A stretch of DNA of 64,000 nt from Schlegelella_A sp035995885. GTDB lineage: Bacteria; Pseudomonadota; Gammaproteobacteria; Burkholderiales; Burkholderiaceae_C. Both the position numbers and the translations under genes were made by a program. Position 1 is the stretch's first letter. Each line of letters begins with the position of its first letter. Location of the stretch: contig DASYKC010000199.1 of NCBI GenBank assembly GCA_035995885.1, forward strand, positions 1-64,000. The letters run 5' to 3'. The notes under the pieces are model-generated. The model worked only from the letters and a program-made list of their open reading frames with translations, ran no database searches and was not told the origin of the DNA. Below are positions 16,584 to 24,258 of the stretch, piece by piece.

Positions 16584-17040
16584 GCCGCGTCGGCGGCGTC
16601 GCGCACCACGATATACGCCTCCCTCATTTCTTGTCCGTCCACCATGAAGGGTGCGAATCGCGCGTCCGATGGCCGCAAGCCGGCGGAGCTTGCTGAGCAC
16701 GTCGGCTCGGGAGGTCACGACGCGGCCTGCTCACACGCCAGGATCTCCGGGGCTTGGAAGTAGCTCCGATTCGACGATCACTCGCAAGTTCTTGTCGCCA
16801 ATCGCTTCCCATGCCTTGCAAGGTCCGGACACTTTCAGAACATGCTGTCGGCGAAAGTCCAAGCCATGGAACGGCCCATTTGCGCGGCAGAGTCGGTCAG
16901 CGCCGACGTCTCGGAGTTCTTCCAGGCCGAACTCCAAGCTTTCGTGGCCAGAGCAAACGGCAGCGGTCGAGTGCCTGTGCGCGGGTCAAGGAGCTGAAGC
17001 GGGCGTGTCGCAGACAATCGCCGGCCAACGCCGCCGGAAT
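16584..17040. other. No intact gene; decayed sequence upstream of the IS remnant
   Basis: Overlapping short ORFs in several frames have no protein-like pattern. The stretch includes the left copy of a 95-bp imperfect repeat. A weak echo of an IS3 OrfA C-terminus (RVKELKRACRRQSPANAAG) occurs near 16980-17035 but is too short to call. Confidence 0.4.
16822..16916 (+). repeat. Imperfect direct repeat, left copy (partner 20062-20156)
   Basis: Aligned without net gaps at a fixed offset of 3,240 bp to 20062-20156. Best-kept blocks are CGGACACtTTCAG at the left, AAGCCATG in the middle and CCGACGTCTCGGAG-like sequence at the right (GTCGACGTCTCGGAG in the other copy). The middle has many differences. 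The two copies bracket the Cyc2-like/HiPIP gene pair. The nature of the repeat is unknown; it may be remains of a mobile element or an interspersed genus-level repeat. Confidence 0.6.
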
Positions 17041-17720
17041 CGAGCGTTCGGTGCAATAGTGGCCGAGCGAACCGCTCCTGAGGTCATTCGGCCGCTGCGC
17101 CCGCCGTACCAAGCGTCGCCAGAAACGCCTCGAGCAGACGCCACGGTAACGATGGAGATCGAGCTGCGCGGTGTGCTCGGCATCATAGCTAACGGTCTCA
17201 AGGATCGCCTTCAGAAGGTGGCACAGTTGCTGCTGGCGAAGGAGTAGCGTCCGCCCGTTCGGCTACCGGCGCGCCGGATGCTGGTGAACCGGAGCGTCCG
17301 GCCGAAACTCCTTGCGTGAACCCCAAGCGCGTCTACAGAGTCATGCAGTCAACGACTTGATCCTGCCGAAGACGCCAACTCGCCCTTACTCCAGCAGGCC
17401 GTATAGCGGCACCGTCGCTGTACCGAGCGGTGACACCGCTCGTGCTCGGACGGCTCAAGATCCGGTGCGACTCCGGCCAGACCGTCACCGCCACGTTCGC
17501 CAAGGACTGCTGCGACCGGGAGATCCCGACCTTCCGTACCTGGGAGGGAAAGTTCCTTCCTGGCGAAGCGGCGCGCATGCTGATCCAGGCGGTGGAGAGC
17601 ATTTCGGGACAGGAGGTAGGGTGCCCGGCGGGAAGGTGCTGGAGTTCCTCTCCGATTCACGTAGGCCTTGCGGCGACGCAAGCCCCCGAAAGCCGTCGAG
17701 ACCCGTCCCAAAAGAGTAGG
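17040..17720 (+). pseudogene. IS3-family (IS2-like) transposase OrfB remnant with several frameshifts
   Basis: Pieces of one transposase appear in order but in different frames. PFGYRRAG near 17255-17285 corresponds to the family's RPTYGYRR. CVNPKRVYRVMQ at 17313-17348 corresponds to VNHKRVYRIM. QSNDLILPKTPTRPYSSRPY follows after a frame change, and then LKIRCDSGQTVTATFAKDCC-DREIPT at 17450-17530, matching the start of the DDE catalytic core, and ARMLIQAVESISGQ. The order and spacing fit IS2-group OrfB, but frameshifts and loss of the second half of the DDE domain mean no active enzyme. No terminal inverted repeats were identified. Recognition is by family knowledge of these motifs. Confidence 0.7.
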
Positions 17721-17737
17721 AACGTGCCGGATTCGGG

Positions 17738-17959
17738 AACGGCGTTCGGTGGCGCCAGACCAATGTTGTCAAGACCGTTGCTGTCGTCTCCGATCGGGTC
17801 AAGGTTTTCGAACCAACCACGGTCGAAGCCGACGCGGCGGTCAGTGGGACCGTGGGCAGTTCCCAACTGGAACTCACGAGCGGTTCTGTCCAACTCAAAC
17901 GTGCGGCCAAGAGCCAACACATGCCAAGGCCAGTTATTGCTGCCGGCATGTTCCCCTGA
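17738..17959 (+). pseudogene. Open frame fragment of an unrecognised protein
   Basis: In the frame ending with TGA at 17957-17959, about 70 residues read as well-formed protein: NVVKTVAVVSDRVKVFEP, then TTVEADAAVSGTVGSSQLEL and TSGSVQLKRAAK. The neighbouring frames look like shadows. There is no start codon with a ribosome site, and the segment follows directly on the IS remnant. It is probably the tail of a gene that was cut by the insertion or by later deletion. I do not recognise the family. Confidence 0.3.
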
Positions 17960-18165
17960 GCCCTTCTGCTCATAGTCCGTCGCGACGGCGGCGTGCGCTC
18001 GCCTGCAAGACAGAAGCGCCCGTGCCTGCGGGAAGTCGCTCCAACGATTCGCTTTGAGCGCAGCAGAGGGAACAGCCTACGGTAACGGTCGGACCGGCCC
18101 CAGCGACTGCGACTCTTCGAAGCGGTTCAATAACTCCGGTTGGCGAAGTCAACGCGGGAGGTTGC

Positions 18166-19545
18166 ATGAAAGCATTTTCAGGCGGACTTGGGTGGCGATT
18201 TGTCGTCCCAATCGGACTGATCTTCGCTTCGACGCACACGGTGGCGCTGCCCAGCTTTGCGAGGCAAACGGGGCTGGAATGCGTGGCGTGCCATTTGAGT
18301 TGGCTCGAGTTGAGCACGGTCGGACGCCAATTCAAGCTGGGCGGTTACACCCTTATCAAGCCGGTGACAGAGGGAAAGCGGCCGATCGTTTCGCTGGCTC
18401 CGGAAGGCAACCCGCCGCTCCTGCCGCTCGCCGCCTTCCTGCAGGTATCGGCGGCACACACAGCGAACACCGGGACAGCTGGAGCCGACTCCACCATGTT
18501 CCCCAGGCAAAACGACGTCGTGCTCCAACAGGCGAGCCTCTTCCTCGCCGGACGCATTGCAGAGTACCTCGGCGTCTTCAGCCAATGGACCTATGACGGC
18601 GTGGCCCATCACAGCTCGGTCGACAACTTCGACCTGCGGGCTGCGAATCGCTACTCGAGCACCGGCATGGACGTGATGTATGGGCTGAGCCTGAACAACA
18701 GCCCGACGATGTCGGACATCTACAACACGACGCCGGTATGGGGATTCCCATTCACGAGCTCCCCGGTCGCACCAGCGTCGCCTCCAGCCACTCTGATCGA
18801 GGGTGGCTTGGCGCAACAGGTGGCCGGATTGACGGCGTACTCGATGTGGAATCGCACGCTCTATGCGGAACTGGGTGGCTATCGCACGGCTGACGGTGTC
18901 TTTTCCGCGCTCCGCGCAGGCGTCGATCGAAGCACAGCTGCCGTGCTTCGCGGCACAGCGCCTTACTGGAGGCTTGCGCTGCAGCGCGAATGGGATCAGG
19001 GCACCCACTCGGCGATGGTCGGAACTTACGGGTTGAACACGCGCAAGTACCCGGACTCCACCATGCCGTCCGGCGCGACCGACACCTTCCATGACGTTGG
19101 CGTCGACGCCCAGTACCAGTACATCACCGACGCGCATCGGATCGGCGCCCAGATCAACTACATCCGCGAGAAGCAGGGACTCGACGGCACGTTCGCGATG
19201 GAAGGCTCGAGCCACCAGAGCCTCAAGCTGAGCACCCTGAATTCGAAGTTGACGTACTACTACATGGCGAAGTACGGCGCCACATTGGGCTATCAGCGCG
19301 TGCGTGGCGACAGCGACGACGTTATCTACAACACCGGCGAAGCCGTGACTGGCAGCGCCAACGGCAGTCCGAACGCCTCTTCCTTCATCTTCGAGCTGAA
19401 CTGGCTGCCCTGGCGCGACAGGCGTTTCACGCTGCAGTACACGGCTTACCGAAAGTTCAACGGGGCCAGCACCAACTACGACGGATTCGGCCGAAATGCT
19501 AAGGACAACAACACGCTGTACCTGCTGGCCTGGTTTCCGTTTTGA
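18166..19545 (+). CDS. Cyc2-like fused monoheme cytochrome c - outer-membrane porin
   Basis: The 459-residue product starts at an ATG with a GGGAGG Shine-Dalgarno. A signal peptide covers residues 1-27. Directly after it is PSFARQTGLECVACH with the heme site CVACH at residues 39-43, then VGRQFKLGGYTLIK. This N-terminal block is the signature of Cyc2-type proteins: one heme at the mouth of an outer-membrane beta-barrel. The rest is a beta-barrel: alternating aromatic strands, periodic Asn/Gly/Ser-rich loops, and a C-terminal Phe (YLLAWFPF) as used by the Bam machinery. Cyc2 of Fe(II)-oxidising bacteria takes electrons from outside the cell. The wider family has members of unproved function, so Fe(II) oxidation is inference. 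The next gene encodes a HiPIP, a plausible electron acceptor. Confidence 0.82.
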   Translation: MKAFSGGLGWRFVVPIGLIFASTHTVALPSFARQTGLECVACHLSWLELSTVGRQFKLGGYTLIKPVTEGKRPIVSLAPEGNPPLLPLAAFLQVSAAHTANTGTAGADSTMFPRQNDVVLQQASLFLAGRIAEYLGVFSQWTYDGVAHHSSVDNFDLRAANRYSSTGMDVMYGLSLNNSPTMSDIYNTTPVWGFPFTSSPVAPASPPATLIEGGLAQQVAGLTAYSMWNRTLYAELGGYRTADGVFSALRAGVDRSTAAVLRGTAPYWRLALQREWDQGTHSAMVGTYGLNTRKYPDSTMPSGATDTFHDVGVDAQYQYITDAHRIGAQINYIREKQGLDGTFAMEGSSHQSLKLSTLNSKLTYYYMAKYGATLGYQRVRGDSDDVIYNTGEAVTGSANGSPNASSFIFELNWLPWRDRRFTLQYTAYRKFNGASTNYDGFGRNAKDNNTLYLLAWFPF

Positions 19546-19590
19546 CGCGGGGCCGGGCTCGTTTTCGCCGGACAAGGGGGAGGAGGATCC

Positions 19591-19869
19591 ATGGAGGCCC
19601 GATCAATTCACATCTCGCGCCGTGCAGCGATCGTTGCGACCGCCCGAGTGCTCGTAAGCGCGGCGGGTGTTGCCATGATCGTGCCATTGCAGGTTTATGC
19701 CAAGGCAGCAAAGGCGGACTTCTTCTATCAGGACAAGCCGAAGGAAGGAAAAACCTGCGCCACTTGCCGCCTCTTCTTTGCCGCTGAAGCAGGCAAGGGC
19801 ACTTGCGCCGTCGTCGAAGGAGACATATCGGCGACGGGATGGTGTATGGCCCATTCGCCGCGCAGCTGA
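19591..19869 (+). CDS. High-potential iron-sulfur protein (HiPIP)
   Basis: This encodes 92 residues, 45 bp after the Cyc2-like gene, with a very strong GGGGGAGGAGG ribosome site. A twin-arginine-type signal is present (SRRAAIVAT, then a hydrophobic stretch to VYAKA), as expected because HiPIPs are folded with their [4Fe-4S] cluster before Tat export. Four Cys at residues 56, 59, 72 and 85 fit the family spacing: CATCRLF, then GTCAVVEGDI, then ATGWCMAH. The mature protein is about 52 residues, small even for HiPIPs. HiPIPs carry electrons in the periplasm; Iro of acid-loving iron oxidisers is one. Here it probably accepts electrons from the Cyc2-like protein. Confidence 0.88.
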   Translation: MEARSIHISRRAAIVATARVLVSAAGVAMIVPLQVYAKAAKADFFYQDKPKEGKTCATCRLFFAAEAGKGTCAVVEGDISATGWCMAHSPRS

Positions 19870-20842
19870 TCCGGGCCGGCTTCCTGAGCCCGCTTGGTGC
19901 TGCAGATCTCATCGACATCAAGGACTTGAAGCGTTGACGTCTTCGAACGTCAGCGAAGAGAGTGCCTTAGACGTGTTCAAGGACCGCCGAGAGCAGAAGA
20001 CGCTCCGCTCCCTCGCGGTAGGCCCGGTGCGTTTGGCGAGCCCGCAAAGCCGTCGGACTCGGCCCGGACACCTTCAGGACACGTTGTCGACCCACCATTC
20101 AAGCCATGAACGCCTCATCTCCGCGACAGGGTTGGTTTAGTGTCGACGTCTCGGAGCTCAGACCTCCAGGGCCATCCATGGACTCCACCTTCCGAGTGAG
20201 TTGATGAGAGTTCGCACTTTCCATCGTGGCACTTCGTTGCCGGTTGCGGCAATGCGGCTAATTCGGGAAGGGGAAATCTCTTCCATTCGTTGGACCAACT
20301 GACGTGCAAACGCTCGCTATCACGCCTCTTATCGCGAGATCCTTCTCGGGTCGAGATTCGGTCATGGGTCACCGTCTCCTCTCGACCGCAAAGCCGAAGT
20401 ACAACTGGCTTGATTCACCGGCCAGCCGACTTTTGAATGGACTGAACTGACTTCTCTTGCAATGCATGCGTTCGCGCTCGCCGCATGAGGCTGGCGAATC
20501 CGTGATACGGCAAGAACATTGCGACATCACGACGCTCCGACGCCGCTCGCCTCCATCGTGTCGAGCAGGGCCCCTAGTCCCCTCAATCGGCGCAGTCGAA
20601 GTCTTCCGTGAACCACGCGCAGAGAGGCCAGCGAGTCACATGCTTTCATTGTGCTTGCCCTCCCGTTGCCATAGCCGAGCTAGGGAATTGGCGGCGCGCA
20701 GTTCAATCGTGCGCTTGCCTCGTAAACGGAATGCGCGGGTTCTCACGCTGACGGGCAGCTGCCTAGGAGGTTGCGAACTCACGGTAGCGGCGGCGGATCC
20801 AACCGGTCGATGCAACACACTGACCACTACGTAGGCAGGAGG
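19870..20842. other. Non-coding, decayed sequence with the right copy of the direct repeat
   Basis: No convincing gene. A 32-codon frame at 19840-19938 (MVYGPFAAQLIRAG...) overlaps the end of the HiPIP gene and reads smoothly, but is too short to support. From about 20157 to 20842 I see nothing recognisable on either strand. The composition is visibly less GC-rich than the flanking genes, in keeping with acquired or decaying DNA. Confidence 0.4.
20062..20156 (+). repeat. Imperfect direct repeat, right copy (partner 16822-16916)
   Basis: Same orientation and length as the left copy, exactly 3,240 bp away. Shared blocks include CGGACAC, TTCAG, AAGCCATG and GACGTCTCGGAG. On the minus strand both copies read through a similar RQxVLKVSGP phrase, so the repeat may once have been coding. 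Confidence 0.6.
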
Positions 20843-21083
20843 AGTGTTGCAGACGAAGTACCGTCTTCCTACCCGTTCGGTATCAAGGCCGTTCCACATC
20901 GGGGTTCTGGATTCCGGTCCGGCTGCGGTTTCCGGGCAATGGAAGGAGTTCGTCGGCGAACTGGCAAGGCGCGGATACCGCGAAGGCCGCGACCTGGTGT
21001 TTGAGCGCCGGTTCGGTGAGGAGCCGGACGGCGCTGGTTTCAACAAGTTCGCCGCCGAATTCGTAAGCTCTGCCTGGACATGA
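20843..21083 (+). pseudogene. N-terminal fragment of an ABC_sub_bind-type substrate-binding protein
   Basis: The frame contains FHIGVLDSGPAAVSGQWKEF, then ELARRGYREGRDLVFERRFG and NKFAAEFV. This matches the first 60 mature residues of the ABC transporter substrate-binding family common in Burkholderiales (IGVLSSGPP...FVDGLRELGYVEGRNL...LAAELV). The frame stops after about 79 codons, with no signal peptide and no later part of the protein. It is a truncated gene in the decayed zone. Confidence 0.6.
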
Positions 21084-21418
21084 AGCTCAGCGGCAACGGA
21101 GCTTCGGGACGCCTGGCTGGTTGCGGCTGTCGCGCAACGCAGTGAACATCGTAAGTTTCGACCGCAACTTCGAAGGCTGCTTGGACGTGGTCAGTTCACG
21201 CTGCTGTTGGCGAGGCGTAGCGACGACGCAGAGGCCTTGGATTTGTGATGCAGGATGTAACGTTCGCGAGCATTCCACGATCTAAGCGAAATCGACCGTC
21301 GCCGCCAAGTCGCTTGCTGCACCCCTGCTCCGTCTTTGGCGACCGACCTTTCCTTTTCGTAACCCCTCGCGCGATCGCGGCAGGCAATGATCGGCGGATT
21401 GCCACCGCCAGGCTGACC
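21084..21418. other. No gene seen; upstream region of the lipoprotein gene
   Basis: An in-frame extension upstream of 21419 exists, but it lacks protein-like character and would hide the lipoprotein signal. I see no clear promoter or repeat in this stretch. Confidence 0.3.
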
Positions 21419-23335
21419 ATGAACCGCTGCCTCGCCCGCATCGTCTTCTCCATCCTGCTCGCCGTCACCGTGGGGGCTTGCGGCGGCAGCAAGAGCGCGG
21501 ACGTCAGCCCCCAGTCGAGCTCGGCATCGACTCCCACTCCGGTGATCGCGCAGCCCCCGGTGGTCGTGCCGCCCGCTGGCCCGCCCGCGCCGGCGCCCAA
21601 GGTCGCCGCGCTTTCGTTGCCCGCGACGACACCGACCGCCATCGGGACCTTGACCCCGATGGTCGCGACGGCGACCGACAAGTCCGGGGCCGCTGTCACC
21701 GGCGTGTCGCTCACCTGGGCGAGCACGGACCCCAGCATCGCGACCGTGGAGGAGGGCGGCGTCGTGACGCCCGTTCGCGCCGGATTCACGACGATCACGG
21801 CAACGATCGATGGTATCTCCGCGTCGGGGACGCTGTCGGTGCGCGGCAAGACCAGGACGCCGACACGCTCGCGCTACGTCGGCACCAACCTCTCGGGTAT
21901 CGCCTACTACTCGTCGCAGTTCCCGTTCGCCGACATGATGAAGAGCGGCGGCGGCTGGGCCTCGCGCGACGACAACGGCGTCTGGGGCGCACCGTTCCCG
22001 GCGATGACCGCCGACGGCTATCCCTCAGCGCTCGCGCCGGGCCAGCACGCGCTCAGCGCCGTCGCCTGGAGCGACAGCCATTTCGCGCCCGGTCGCTACG
22101 TCGTCCTCTGGGACGGCGACGGGGCGATCAGCTTTCCGCTCAGCAACGTGACGATCGCCGAATCGGCCCCGAACCGGATCGCGATCGACGTCGCCGATAC
22201 CAGCGGCAGCCTCTGGGTCGGCATCGATCGAACCAGCGCGACCAACCCGGTGCACAACGTCCGCTTCCTCTGGCCCGGGACCGAGGCGACGTATCGGAAC
22301 GAGCCCTTCAATCCGGTCTTCCTCGCCAAGATCGCGCCGTTCTCGCTGCTTCGCTTCATGGACTGGGGCGCGACCAACGGCTCGCCGGTGGTCGAGTGGG
22401 CCGATCGCGCGCACGTCAACGACCTGACGTGGGCGACGGCCGCGGGCGTGCCGATCGAGACGATGATCGACCTCGCCAACTCGCTCCACGTCGACCCGTG
22501 GTTCTGCATCCCGCACCAGGCGAGCGACGACTACGTACGCCAGTTCGCGACGCTCGTGCGCGGCCGCCTCGACCCGGCGCTGCACGCGCACATCGAGTAC
22601 TCGAACGAGGTCTGGAACACGGGCTTCGCGCAGACGACGTGGGCCAACGCGCGCTCGCAGGCGCTCGGCCTCGACAGCCCGTTCGGCCAGCCGGCGATCT
22701 TCTACGCGACGCGCTCGGTGCAGATCTTCAAGATCATCCAGGGCGTCTTCGGGCCGGCCGAGAGCGGCCGCATCGTCCGCGTCCTCGCCGGCCAGGCGGC
22801 GTGGGACAACTTCCTGACCGCGATGCTCGCCTACAAGGACACCGCCGCCAACGCCGACGTGATGGCGGTGGCACCCTACTTCGGCGCGGCCGCTGCCGGT
22901 GATCCGGCGCAGGTGGCGACGACGCTGACGCTCTCGAGCGATCAGATCGTCGATCAGATGCTCGTCAATGTGCGCGGCGACATCAAGTCGTGGATGTCGA
23001 GGAACGCCGACCTGGCCGCGAAGTACCACCTCAAGCTCAAGGCCTACGAGAGCGGCCCGGGCGACAGCACCTCGTACTTCCCGGCCGACAAGCAGGACGC
23101 GATGACCGCCTTGTTCGTCTCGGCGCACAACAACCCGCGCATGCGCGACGTCTACGCCGAGTACTACGGCCAATGGGTCGGCGTGGGCGGCGACACGATG
23201 AATCAGTACAGCGACATCGGCGGCTGGTCGAAGTGGGGTCTCTGGGGATCGCTGCAGTACGTGACGCAGGATCCGGCGACTGCGCCGAAGTATCAGGGGC
23301 TGCTGAACTTCATCGCGTCGCACCCGGCGCCGTGA
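21419..23335 (+). CDS. Lipoprotein with Ig-like domain and glycoside-hydrolase-like domain
   Basis: I place the start at the ATG 21419 because it begins a good lipoprotein signal with lipobox VGAC (Cys21); an upstream in-frame ATG would bury it. The 638-residue product has a Pro/Thr-rich linker (about 25-62), a BIG2-like Ig domain at about 63-142 (VSLTWASTDPSIATV, TATIDGISASGTLSV), and a large domain from about 150. That domain shows LRFMDWGATNGSPV, HIEYSNEVWNTGFAQ and LKLKAYESGPG, which resemble the acid/base and nucleophile regions of clan A glycoside hydrolases. It is likely anchored to the outer membrane and acts on polysaccharide. The substrate is not known. Confidence 0.75.
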   Translation: MNRCLARIVFSILLAVTVGACGGSKSADVSPQSSSASTPTPVIAQPPVVVPPAGPPAPAPKVAALSLPATTPTAIGTLTPMVATATDKSGAAVTGVSLTWASTDPSIATVEEGGVVTPVRAGFTTITATIDGISASGTLSVRGKTRTPTRSRYVGTNLSGIAYYSSQFPFADMMKSGGGWASRDDNGVWGAPFPAMTADGYPSALAPGQHALSAVAWSDSHFAPGRYVVLWDGDGAISFPLSNVTIAESAPNRIAIDVADTSGSLWVGIDRTSATNPVHNVRFLWPGTEATYRNEPFNPVFLAKIAPFSLLRFMDWGATNGSPVVEWADRAHVNDLTWATAAGVPIETMIDLANSLHVDPWFCIPHQASDDYVRQFATLVRGRLDPALHAHIEYSNEVWNTGFAQTTWANARSQALGLDSPFGQPAIFYATRSVQIFKIIQGVFGPAESGRIVRVLAGQAAWDNFLTAMLAYKDTAANADVMAVAPYFGAAAAGDPAQVATTLTLSSDQIVDQMLVNVRGDIKSWMSRNADLAAKYHLKLKAYESGPGDSTSYFPADKQDAMTALFVSAHNNPRMRDVYAEYYGQWVGVGGDTMNQYSDIGGWSKWGLWGSLQYVTQDPATAPKYQGLLNFIASHPAP

Positions 23336-23390
23336 TCGCAGGCGCACCTCTGGTCGAGCGAACGGCAATGGCCGATGCCTGTCACCCCGC

Positions 23391-24143
23391 CTACCGACCC
23401 ACCAGAGCCGGCACCCTCCGGAGCCATCGATTCTTCCTGCCTGCCGTCGGCGCGCTGACCGGCCCGGACTGCGCCTCGAGACTCTCGAGCTCCAGAAACG
23501 AAAAGCACCCGCCGGATCTCCAGCCGCCGGTGTCGATGAAATAGACGTTGCCGAGCACCTTCACGTAGGGCACCGTCGCGTGACCGTGGATCACCGCTCG
23601 GACGTTCTTGATGGGATTCGGGTACTGCCTCGTGTAGCGTTCCCTGGACCACAGGCAGCACTCGGCGACGGCGCTGGTCGGGTCGATCTTGCTCCAGGGG
23701 ACCTGCTGCATTTCGCGCCAGTCGTCGAAGGGACAGTCGGCGTGCACCATGCCGATCAGGCCGAGCGACGTTTCGATCTCGAGCGCCAGGGGCAGGGCGC
23801 GCAGACGCCGTCCCAACCGACTTCGCTTGGGCCCCGAGATCTTCTCGAGCCAGGCGCCTCCATGCCTCAGGTGATCGGCGCCGTGGTAAGGGATGCCGAG
23901 GGCGGAGCGCCAGGCCATGAAGTCGTGATTGCCGCAGATGGCGTGAAACCAGGGCCGGTCGAGCCATTCGACCGCTTCCGATGACTCGAGGCCGCGGTCG
24001 ACCAGGTCGCCGACGGAAAACAGCCGATCCACTTGACCATCGAAGCCGAGAGCGTCCAGGCCGCGGGTCAGATCGGAGAAGCAGCCGTGGATGTCGCCGA
24101 CGGCGAAGTCGCGGCCGCGCTGATTCCGCGCAAAGCGAGGCAT
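23391..24143 (-). CDS. Metallophosphoesterase of the PPP (serine/threonine phosphatase) type
   Basis: The ATG at 24143 starts just before the first motif; an in-frame ATG at 24197 would add 18 residues. The 250-residue product has all PPP metal motifs: GDIHG (residues 16-20), GDLVDRG (45-51), GNHDFM (71-76), a later VHADCPFDDW and AVIHGHATVPYV. The His and Asp ligands for two metals are present. Bacterial members of this size include PrpA/PrpB-type protein phosphatases and ApaH-like enzymes; the motif RxxxxxRG before GDIHG favours the PrpA-type group. A basic C-terminus (GRKNRWLRRVPALVGR) is of unknown use. It is convergent with the lipoprotein gene. Confidence 0.88.
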   Translation of the reverse strand: MPRFARNQRGRDFAVGDIHGCFSDLTRGLDALGFDGQVDRLFSVGDLVDRGLESSEAVEWLDRPWFHAICGNHDFMAWRSALGIPYHGADHLRHGGAWLEKISGPKRSRLGRRLRALPLALEIETSLGLIGMVHADCPFDDWREMQQVPWSKIDPTSAVAECCLWSRERYTRQYPNPIKNVRAVIHGHATVPYVKVLGNVYFIDTGGWRSGGCFSFLELESLEAQSGPVSAPTAGRKNRWLRRVPALVGR

Positions 24144-24258
24144 CGCCGCCGCCTGAGGAACGTCGAAGCAAAGCTCAGGTCCGGTCGCGGCGTGCATGTC
24201 TCGGCGACGGTACTACAGGCCCCGGTCGTTTCGTGAGCGCTCCTTCTGCCGACGTGAA

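Noticed and set aside
16651..17247. 198-codon plus-strand ORF
   Set aside because: Its residues do not read as protein, and recognisable IS fragments occur in other frames of the same stretch.
19840..19938. 32-codon frame starting MVYGPFAAQLIRAG overlapping the HiPIP 3' end
   Set aside because: Smooth sequence, but too short, without a ribosome site of its own, and the HiPIP frame ends normally.
20457..20834. 125-codon plus-strand ORF in the decayed zone
   Set aside because: No ribosome site, no signal or domain, Arg/Ser/Cys-rich random-like composition.
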